Assembly (NCBI GenBank): GCA_044227095.1
Contig: JBGAFV010000001.1
Coordinates: forward strand, 3,472,001 to 3,536,000
Source of the DNA: JACMLD01 sp044227095
GTDB taxonomy: Bacteria; Bacteroidota; Bacteroidia; Chitinophagales; Chitinophagaceae
Length of the DNA: 64,000 bases
Direction of reading: 5' to 3'
This document shows, piece by piece, positions 57,531 through 64,000 of this stretch. The translations under genes and the position numbers were made by a program. The stretch's first letter is position 1, and every line of letters starts with the position of its first letter. The notes below the pieces were generated by a model, which worked only from the letters and a program-made list of their open reading frames with translations, was not told the origin of the DNA and searched no databases.

Positions 57531-58355
57531 ATGAAAAAAGTATTCTTCTTTTTTTTCCTTCTTGTCACACTTGTTTCCCACGCACAAACATTTGAAGGCA
57601 CTGTTACCTGGTCTGTTAAATATGAGTTTACTGATCCTGCCCGTAAAGCACAAATGGAAAAAGCGCAGAAATCCATGGACGATCCGGCCAACCAGGCCAA
57701 GATGAAACAGATGCAGGAACAAATGAACAGCCCCGAAATGAAGAAGATGATGGAAGCCAATCCGCAAATGAAAGAACGGATGGAAGCTGCAATGAAAATG
57801 ATGCAGGGTGGTGAAGGTGGTTCTATGTTGCCCAAGACTTTAATCATAAAAACAAAGGGCAACAGTTCTGTTTCAAAAATGGAAGGCGGAATGATGGGTG
57901 CAGAAACATTGTATGATGGCGATAAGAAACAGGCTTATATGATAAACAGGAATTCAAAAACATATATGCTGATGAATGCTGGTTCCGGTGCTGCAAAAGA
58001 TAGTGTTCAGCGAAAAGTTACAAAAACTGGTGAGACTATGAAAGTGCTTGGGTATAACTGTACAAAATACATTGTTGATGTAACAACTGCGAAAGGCACA
58101 TCAATGACACAAATATTCTGGACTAGTACCGATATAAAAGGCATGGATATGCGCAGTTTGGCAAGACAAAGAATGGGTAATTCCGGCCAGTCTATTTATT
58201 ATGAAGGGATTGATGGCGTGCCTTTGCGTATAGAAATGAACATGCCGCAAATGAATATGGCCATGGAAGTAACTGATATAAAGAAAGAATTATTGCCTGC
58301 ATCAGATTTTACTATTCCATCAGATTTTACAGAGACAAAAGGCTTCGGGAAATAA
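57531..58355 (+). CDS. DUF4412 protein with methionine-rich segment
   Basis: This 274-residue exported protein starts with a phenylalanine-rich signal peptide (KKVFFFFFLLVTLVSHAQ). Residues about 40-95 form a helical region with about a quarter methionine, in repeats such as KQMQEQMNSPEMKKMMEANPQMKE. The remainder matches DUF4412, with VLGYNCTKYIVD and KELLPASDFTIPSDF. The family is periplasmic and its function is unknown. The methionine-rich part could bind copper or simply be a coiled coil. Confidence 0.8.
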   Translation: MKKVFFFFFLLVTLVSHAQTFEGTVTWSVKYEFTDPARKAQMEKAQKSMDDPANQAKMKQMQEQMNSPEMKKMMEANPQMKERMEAAMKMMQGGEGGSMLPKTLIIKTKGNSSVSKMEGGMMGAETLYDGDKKQAYMINRNSKTYMLMNAGSGAAKDSVQRKVTKTGETMKVLGYNCTKYIVDVTTAKGTSMTQIFWTSTDIKGMDMRSLARQRMGNSGQSIYYEGIDGVPLRIEMNMPQMNMAMEVTDIKKELLPASDFTIPSDFTETKGFGK

Positions 58356-58366
58356 TATTCATTTCA

Positions 58367-60406
58367 TTACCGGCGACGCCTCTGGCTCCACCATAGAAGG
58401 CCCGCAACTATAATTATAACCGCAAGCAGCGATAGTATTGTTGAACTTAAACTTGCGGGTTTACCTTTTTTCTTTTTTACCTCATTGCCGTAGGAAAGAG
58501 AGTAGTATTCATTATCATCATACTCTTTCAGGTTCTTAAGATATTCGCTGCTTTCATCTGCCGAAATAAAATCTTTATGTGTTTCATACCGGGCATTGAG
58601 GTGTACTTTATTTTCTACGCAATAAAATTCGCTATTATAGGTAAACGCTTCATTTTTTATATGGGTTTCACTTGTGGTAATGTTCCAGTCTTCGGGCAGC
58701 ACAACAGTCACATCCTCTTTGTAAGACATAGGATATGAAATGCCTAAGGGCATTTTTCGATCTTTGTCTTTTGGCCTGTTTAAAATTTCTGCAATGGCAA
58801 ATGGCCAAAAATCAAATTTTTTTACATTGTCTTTATTCTTCCAAAACGAAGGAATGGTATAATATTCTGTTGTAGTAAAAACGCCGGTGCTGTCATTGTC
58901 TTTATAAATAAGGCTGTCAGACTTAATTTCTTCATAATACTTCGAATAAAACTTGGTATTATTTTTTTGAATATCAGAAATGCTTTCATTGCTGTAATTC
59001 TTCCTGGTTACGTCTGCCTCATCGCCTTTAAAATTTGTTGTAACAACCAATTTGCCGCTTCCATGCATTTCATCAACCTTAAAATAATCGGTAATATGCT
59101 GGTAACTTATATTGCGGAATGGAATAGCAGTAAGCGCAGTTGTGTTTTCGCCTATTACCAGTCCGCATTGATAATCCGGATAAAATATTTCTTTTACATT
59201 GCCACGCTGGTAAGCTATTGTTGGGTCGAACCAGAATTGTGTGCCATCAATTTTTACTACTACTGTAACGTGATCAAAATTAACAGGAGCAGGAAGCATG
59301 TTGAAAAGTTCCTTTTTATCTTCTGTGCTAATGAGTACGGCATTGGCTTCTATATTCATTACCTTAAGCATAGTGCAAAGCAGGTAAGATTTTTCTTTAC
59401 AATCGCCAAAGCGTTGTGCAAAAACTTTTGAAGGATCTGCAGGCTTGTGAGAATTTGCCCCCATTTCAATACCCATATATCTTATGTCGTCTTGTACAAA
59501 ACGCAGGGAAGCAGCAACCCTGTCGGCATCAGTAGTATATTGCTTTGCAATTTCTTCAATCTTTTTCTGCAGTTCAGGCGATATCTTTTTTTGCAAAGGG
59601 AATAACTCCATTGCCCAGTCATTTACTTCTTTCCAACTTTTAAATTCAGTAAATGTAATCCTGCCAAAAGGATCGTACCACGAAGGTGTATTGTCCTGCA
59701 AATCTAATGGAGGGATATTGCTTTTTCTCCATTCGTATATTTTTTGATTGTTGCTGTCTTTAATAACAGGCTGAATGGTTTCGTTTGTATTTTTAATGGT
59801 AATGGAACGACTATTAGGCACCAGCACCCTGTAAAACAGATCGTATATGGGTACAGAAAATTCTGTATCAAAGCCACCTGAATATTTATCCTTGAAAACA
59901 GGATTAAAACCTTTGGTGCTGTAACTGTATTCAATAAAATCTCCCTGTCTTACATCTTCCAGTATTAACACGGCATCCATTGTACCATTGTAAATAAAAT
60001 CTTTCAGGTTTTCTTCCTGGTGTAAGATTTTAATTTTTGAGAGCTGTAGTTTATTTATAGTTTCTCCGTTGCGGATAATTTTTATAGAGTGAAAAAATAA
60101 TTTTTGATAAAGAGGGTTAAATGAAACAGTAATAGTTGATTCATTCTGAACACCTGACTGAGAAATAATTTTTTTACACTGCCGTACAAATTTTGTGTGT
60201 TCTCCGAGGGATATTTGTGTTTCAAAATAAACATTAAGCGAACCTTCTGAAGCCTGGTTGTTGAGCGAAGTTTTATTGTAATCAATATTATTTTTTACAG
60301 TCCATAAAGGTTCCGGGGCTATGGATGGTTTTTGCGCTTTTGCAGTAACAGGTAAATAAGTTGCTACAGTAACGTATACAAGAATTATACGAAAAAACAA
60401 TTTCAT
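58367..60406 (-). CDS. DUF3857 and transglutaminase-like domain protein
   Basis: This 679-residue envelope protein has a signal peptide, a DUF3857 domain in its first 220 residues (EHTKFVRQCKKIISQSG, QGDFIEYSYSTKGFNP), and a transglutaminase-like domain with a catalytic triad: Cys in RFGDCKEKSYLL, His in NFDHVTVVV and Asp in FWFDPTIAY. The C-terminal 20 residues form a membrane helix followed by QRRRR. Such proteins are widespread in Bacteroidetes; substrates are unknown. Confidence 0.88.
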   Translation of the reverse strand: MKLFFRIILVYVTVATYLPVTAKAQKPSIAPEPLWTVKNNIDYNKTSLNNQASEGSLNVYFETQISLGEHTKFVRQCKKIISQSGVQNESTITVSFNPLYQKLFFHSIKIIRNGETINKLQLSKIKILHQEENLKDFIYNGTMDAVLILEDVRQGDFIEYSYSTKGFNPVFKDKYSGGFDTEFSVPIYDLFYRVLVPNSRSITIKNTNETIQPVIKDSNNQKIYEWRKSNIPPLDLQDNTPSWYDPFGRITFTEFKSWKEVNDWAMELFPLQKKISPELQKKIEEIAKQYTTDADRVAASLRFVQDDIRYMGIEMGANSHKPADPSKVFAQRFGDCKEKSYLLCTMLKVMNIEANAVLISTEDKKELFNMLPAPVNFDHVTVVVKIDGTQFWFDPTIAYQRGNVKEIFYPDYQCGLVIGENTTALTAIPFRNISYQHITDYFKVDEMHGSGKLVVTTNFKGDEADVTRKNYSNESISDIQKNNTKFYSKYYEEIKSDSLIYKDNDSTGVFTTTEYYTIPSFWKNKDNVKKFDFWPFAIAEILNRPKDKDRKMPLGISYPMSYKEDVTVVLPEDWNITTSETHIKNEAFTYNSEFYCVENKVHLNARYETHKDFISADESSEYLKNLKEYDDNEYYSLSYGNEVKKKKGKPASLSSTILSLLAVIIIVAGLLWWSQRRRR

Positions 60407-60508
60407 TTATAAAGTGTTTGGCAGGTTTAGCGGAGGAAAATGATAGCAATATAATGCCTTAAAACTGTATCATCAACCCTGTGTTTTAAAATTAAGTAAA
60501 AACTGATT

Positions 60509-61675
60509 TTACACAAAAGTTCCTGTTTCTTTCAGGGCGTTATATAATTTATCCAAATCTTCCTGGCTGTTGTAGCCTTGTATAGAATAACGCAGGTAAT
60601 GTTTTCCTTCATGCGGCATAATGGGCACCTGTATTTTGTATTTATCATACAATACATCATGCAGCTGTTGTGGCGCACTGGTTAATACAGGTACGCTGTA
60701 CATTTGCGCAATAAAGTTGTCATCTACCGGGCTCAATGGTATGGCATTTAATAGCTGGCAGAACCGGTTTGCATTGTTCTGCGTAATTGCCCTGCACGTA
60801 TTGTTTACTTCGTTCCAGTTATGGTCAGTTAAAAACTTTATTGCTGCAGGAATGGTCAGAAATGCTGAGTAATCACGGGTTCCCTGCAACTGGTGATAAT
60901 CCAGGAACTGCGAATGCGATGGGTTTGCGCTTTCATATCCCCAACTGATTAATAATGGATCAAATAAATGCTGAAGGCTTTTTCTTACGTGCAAAAATGA
61001 AGATCCCTTTGGCGTAAGCATCCATTTATGACAGGCGCCTGTATAAATATCAGCATCCAGTTCAGTTAAATTTAGCGGCAATTGGCCGGGAACATGGGCA
61101 CCATCTATAAAAGAAAGAATCCCTTTTTCTTTAGCAAATGCACAAATTTCTTCTACTGGTAAACGTAATGCAGTGCTGCTGGTAATATGGCTAAGAAAAA
61201 TGATTTTTGTTTTTTCTGTTACGCCGCTTAAAAATTGTTCAAGAAAACCTTCTTTAGATTGAAGAGGGAAACGGATTTTTTGTTTGATATAAGTTGCACC
61301 TTTTTTTGCGCAATAATATTTCCATGTACGATCACAGGCGCCGTATTCAAGATTTGTAGTTAATACTTCATCTCCCGGTTTCAATGTAAAACTTTTGGCA
61401 ATAATATTTACCCCATAAGAAGGGTTGGTAACATACACTACATCGTCAGCATCGCAATGTAAATAACCGGCAAGTGCTTCTCTGGCTGCTTTTAAATAAA
61501 TGATACCATTTTTCTGAAAAAACTGGGTTGGTTCCTGTTCAATTTCATATTGTATCTGCTGGTATTTTTCAAATACCGGTCTTGCACATGCGCCAAAAGC
61601 GCCAAAGTTGAAATAAGTGATGTCTTCTTTTAAAAGAAACTGTTTCTTTAATTCTGATGGATTGAGCATGTGCAA
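60509..61675 (-). CDS. Class V aminotransferase (isopenicillin N epimerase-like)
   Basis: This 388-residue PLP enzyme has the N-terminal YFNFGAFGACARPVFEKY pattern, VVYVTNPSYGVN, LTTNLEYGACDRTW, the cofactor-binding SFIDGAHVPGQLPL (Asp and His) and the Schiff-base Lys in GACHKWML. This pattern is shared with isopenicillin N epimerase-like and cysteine-desulfurase-like enzymes. The reaction is unknown. It could start at the third residue (61669) as well. It is followed by an epimerase-like gene after 10 bases and may be in the same transcript. Confidence 0.85.
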   Translation of the reverse strand: MHMLNPSELKKQFLLKEDITYFNFGAFGACARPVFEKYQQIQYEIEQEPTQFFQKNGIIYLKAAREALAGYLHCDADDVVYVTNPSYGVNIIAKSFTLKPGDEVLTTNLEYGACDRTWKYYCAKKGATYIKQKIRFPLQSKEGFLEQFLSGVTEKTKIIFLSHITSSTALRLPVEEICAFAKEKGILSFIDGAHVPGQLPLNLTELDADIYTGACHKWMLTPKGSSFLHVRKSLQHLFDPLLISWGYESANPSHSQFLDYHQLQGTRDYSAFLTIPAAIKFLTDHNWNEVNNTCRAITQNNANRFCQLLNAIPLSPVDDNFIAQMYSVPVLTSAPQQLHDVLYDKYKIQVPIMPHEGKHYLRYSIQGYNSQEDLDKLYNALKETGTFV

Positions 61676-61685
61676 AATTAAGCAT

Positions 61686-62333
61686 TTAAAGCGCTGCCAG
61701 TTTTTGAATGTCTTCTATTTCCAGCACTTGTTTTGAATAGCCTTTAGTTACTGTATTTATCATTGCCTGCCCAACCTGTTTTAGTGATAATGCTTTTTTT
61801 GAAAGCAGGAGTGAAAACAAAGGAATAAGAATTTTGAAAAGAGTCTTTATATTTTTTTGTCCTTTAAATGGTTTCATAAACCCCGGACGAAAATTATACT
61901 GCCCTTTAAAAGGCAGTTTTATTAATGCATTTTCTGTTTTGCCTTTAACACGGGCCCACATTATTTTCCCTTTTTCACTACTGTCTGTATGACTGCCAGT
62001 AACAAAATTAAAAACCATGTTTGGATTAATTGCTGCCAGTTGTGTAGCAAAACTTAATGTAGTATCGTAAGTGATGTAGGTATATTTTTCTTCGCTCATA
62101 CCAATTGAGCTTATACCTGCGCAATAGAAGCAGGCGTCATAGCCCGCAAGTGTACCTGTATATTGTTCCAGCCTGGTAAAATCTGGAACAATCAATTCTT
62201 TAAGTTTTGGATGGGAGAGTGGAAATGATCTGCGGTTTACCATCAGCACCTGTTGCACTGCTGCATTCTCTAAACATTCCAGTAAAACGCCTTCGCCTAC
62301 CATTCCAGTACAGCCTGTAATAATTACTTTCAT
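61686..62333 (-). CDS. NAD-dependent epimerase/dehydratase-like protein
   Basis: This 215-residue short Rossmann protein has the TGCTGMVGEGVL dinucleotide motif, LMVNRRSFPLSHPKL and VTGSHTDSSEKGKIMWARVKGKTEN, where Tyr-x3-Lys is replaced by a serine and lysine arrangement as in the Oxidoreductase HTATIP2-like branch. The substrate is not known. The stop is 10 bases from the next leftward gene. Confidence 0.78.
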   Translation of the reverse strand: MKVIITGCTGMVGEGVLLECLENAAVQQVLMVNRRSFPLSHPKLKELIVPDFTRLEQYTGTLAGYDACFYCAGISSIGMSEEKYTYITYDTTLSFATQLAAINPNMVFNFVTGSHTDSSEKGKIMWARVKGKTENALIKLPFKGQYNFRPGFMKPFKGQKNIKTLFKILIPLFSLLLSKKALSLKQVGQAMINTVTKGYSKQVLEIEDIQKLAAL

Positions 62334-62402
62334 TTTCAGTAGAGGTTTTTAGAAAGTTCAACAAGCGGTTACTGGTTTAGTTTAACTTGAAGTATTCTAT
62401 TT

Positions 62403-63056
62403 TTAAAATCCACCCAATAAAACAACAAGTAACATTAAGGGTACAAAAATGATTAATATGGGCAACACAAGGTTTAGTATCGCCATTCCTATTGATAATT
62501 TTTGAACTTCCGATGTTCCAACAACTGCAAGAACTAGCGTCCAAATGGTAAGAATTAATTCCAGTCCTGTCAAAGTATAAAATCCAATGTTGTAAAGCAA
62601 TCCGGACTCGCCAAGGTAACTTTCAGATTTAAAAAACTCGTCTGCATAAAATATAAGTTCAGGAATCAATAATACCAATGAAAATAAAGAAGGTATAAGT
62701 GAGTATGCAAGCATTCTTAATAGCGATGTTGTATCTCCCTGCCCTTTTAGCCATTTGCCAGTCCAGCTAACCAATGCCGCATATATATAGTATGAAATCC
62801 AGCCTAATAAACCACCAAGCACTATGCAAAGGCCAACAAGTGCCCAAATTGACATGCTATCGCCCATATGTTTTGTTGATGCCCTATTGAATGCATTCGA
62901 CATGCCTGCTAGTGCAAGTAAAAGTGTTACATGCTTTTCATAACGCACATCGTTTATGAAACGAAAAATTTTCCGGGGCGAAGTCCAGATTTTTGTAAAT
63001 ATTTCTTTGTCTGTAAAAGTTTCTGTCTCGTGCAGGTTTGTAAGAATGTCTTCCAT
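62403..63056 (-). CDS. Yip1-like membrane protein
   Basis: This 217-residue protein has five membrane helices after a soluble N-terminal stretch of about 40 residues (TFTDKEIFTKIWTSPRKIFRFINDV). The last helices are rich in Leu, Val and Ile with VVGTSEVQKLSIGMAI. The pattern fits the YIP1 family found in many Bacteroidetes. Its function in bacteria is unknown. Confidence 0.7.
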   Translation of the reverse strand: MEDILTNLHETETFTDKEIFTKIWTSPRKIFRFINDVRYEKHVTLLLALAGMSNAFNRASTKHMGDSMSIWALVGLCIVLGGLLGWISYYIYAALVSWTGKWLKGQGDTTSLLRMLAYSLIPSLFSLVLLIPELIFYADEFFKSESYLGESGLLYNIGFYTLTGLELILTIWTLVLAVVGTSEVQKLSIGMAILNLVLPILIIFVPLMLLVVLLGGF

Positions 63057-63114
63057 AATTTTAAAATAAGGTTTTTAAATTTCGGAAAATGGATTAAGAT
63101 TTTGGTATTTACAA

Positions 63115-63471
63115 TCAGAATTTTCCAAAGAAATTTGAAATATCAAAATAGAGTTTCAACTCCGAGCCATTTGACAGTTCGATGGTGATGATATCGTAGG
63201 GCTTGTTATTGCTCATGGTTAATGCTTGTCCTTTTCTTTTATAATCCTTGTAATGTTCTTTTATCCATGCATATTCAGCATTAACACCTTTGCCTTCTGA
63301 TGTTTCTGTAATTACAATGGCTGTCTCATACGAAAGTCCATCGTCCGTATCTTTTGGTACTGATGAAGGGAAATTAGTTGTTTGAGTAAATGAAGATGTG
63401 CTTTTTTTTGTTGAACTGCATGATGCCGATGCAATAGCAACCGACAACAGCATGATGTGTTGTAGTTTCAT
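63115..63471 (-). CDS. Small lipoprotein
   Basis: This 118-residue protein has a lipoprotein signal (MLLSVAIASASC, lipobox SASC) followed by a low-complexity serine and threonine stretch and a small soluble domain (GLSYETAIVI, ENAEYAWIKEHYKDYK-like, PYDIITIELSNGSELKLYFDISNFFG). It lies upstream of the Yip1-like gene and may share its promoter. The function is unknown. Confidence 0.7.
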   Translation of the reverse strand: MKLQHIMLLSVAIASASCSSTKKSTSSFTQTTNFPSSVPKDTDDGLSYETAIVITETSEGKGVNAEYAWIKEHYKDYKRKGQALTMSNNKPYDIITIELSNGSELKLYFDISNFFGKF

Positions 63472-63658
63472 AAAAGAGGGTTTGAGGTTTTGTAGTTAAT
63501 GTAAAATAGATTTTATTTTGGATTTTTTTTCTCTTTTTAACTGGAATGATTGAATACTTCTACAAGGTTTGTGTAATTGTATAAACATTCTGGATGCTGG
63601 ATGCATTAATTAGGTGTTTACATAAAATTATTGTTGCCAGTTTTGGGTTATGGCATGA

Positions 63659-63689
63659 TTGTATACTCAACTAACAATCGTTATCTTTG
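63659..63689 (+). promoter_or_regulatory. Bacteroidetes-type promoter for the thiolase gene
   Basis: TTG (63659-63661) and TATCTTTG (63682-63689) with 20 bases between match the -33/-7 consensus. The start codon is 17 bases further on. Confidence 0.65.
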
Positions 63690-63706
63690 CCCTTCAATTT
63701 ATTTGT

Positions 63707-64000
63707 ATGAAAGAAGTTGTCATTATTGCTGCTGTAAGAACACCCATAGGAAGTTTTGGAGGATCGTTAAAAGCTTTATCCGCTACCCAGCTTGGGGCTG
63801 CTGCTATAAAAGGGGCATTGGCAAAAGCAGGCGTTAAACCAGAACTGGTGCAGGATGTGCTGATGGGTTGTGTAATACAGGCAAACCTTGGCCAGGCGCC
63901 AGCAAGACAAGCGGCAAAATTTGCAGGCTTACCCAATGAAGTTAATTGTACTACTGTTAATAAAGTTTGCGCAAGTGGTATGAAGGCTATTGCGCAAGGT
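63707..64000 (+). CDS. Acetyl-CoA acetyltransferase (thiolase), N-terminal part, cut by window end
   Basis: The first 98 residues are visible. They begin KEVVIIAAVRTPIGSFGG, the thiolase start, and include VLMGCVIQANLGQAPARQAA and the active-site segment NKVCASGMKA with nucleophile Cys88. The enzyme condenses or cleaves acyl-CoA, in fatty-acid breakdown or acetoacetyl-CoA formation. The rest lies beyond the window. Confidence 0.93.
   Translation, partial: MKEVVIIAAVRTPIGSFGGSLKALSATQLGAAAIKGALAKAGVKPELVQDVLMGCVIQANLGQAPARQAAKFAGLPNEVNCTTVNKVCASGMKAIAQG

Overview
The window is chromosomal DNA of a member of the Bacteroidota, most likely close to the Chitinophagaceae. The signs are an LptD of the Bacteroidetes type, a secreted protein with a C-terminal sorting region of the type IX secretion kind, DUF4412 and DUF3857 proteins, promoters of the TTG-N20-TAnnTTTG type and little use of Shine-Dalgarno sites. 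No rRNA and no CRISPR array were seen.

Left flank (1-3.4 kb): the 3' end of lptD, plsC, ung and a DUF2809 membrane gene, separated by inverted-repeat elements. A promoter then drives a truncated tRNA-like copy and an intact tRNA-Arg(TCT).

Prophage (about 3470-42710, 39 kb): bounded by a 31-base direct repeat with one mismatch, made from the 3' end of the tRNA-Arg gene. A tyrosine integrase lies at the left end. Next to it is a leftward defence operon: a large fused restriction-modification enzyme (type IIG), a DUF4160 protein, and a TIR-like protein followed by a two-TM plus macro-domain protein, which together match a type II Thoeris system. A long leftward set of genes follows: two DNA methyltransferases, two glycosyltransferases, an LpxA-like acyltransferase, a sigma-like protein, two HNH endonucleases and small unknowns. 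A control region of about 1 kb with no convincing gene separates these from the rightward virion genes: TerS, TerL, a gene with a probable -1 frameshift, a gp10-like protein, tail proteins, a glycosyltransferase, tape measure, protease, scaffold, major capsid, portal, connectors and fibre. Two leftward unknown genes, one of them membrane-bound, sit beside attR. No repressor, replication protein, endolysin or certain holin was recognised.

Right flank (42.7-64 kb): hutH and hutU of histidine breakdown, lipoproteins, a YegP-like protein, a beta-propeller protein, a sugar isomerase, a YjbR protein, a T9SS cargo protein, an outer-membrane protein, an alpha/beta hydrolase, a RelE/ParE toxin-antitoxin pair, a Gfo/Idh/MocA oxidoreductase, a DUF4412 protein, a DUF3857/transglutaminase protein, a class V aminotransferase, an NAD-dependent epimerase-like protein, a Yip1-like membrane protein, a small lipoprotein and the start of a thiolase gene.

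The observations most worth following up are the prophage-borne Thoeris module, the frameshift site, the poly-threonine tail protein next to a glycosyltransferase, a structured element between the terminase genes and a start-proximal CCTATG motif that recurs through the prophage.
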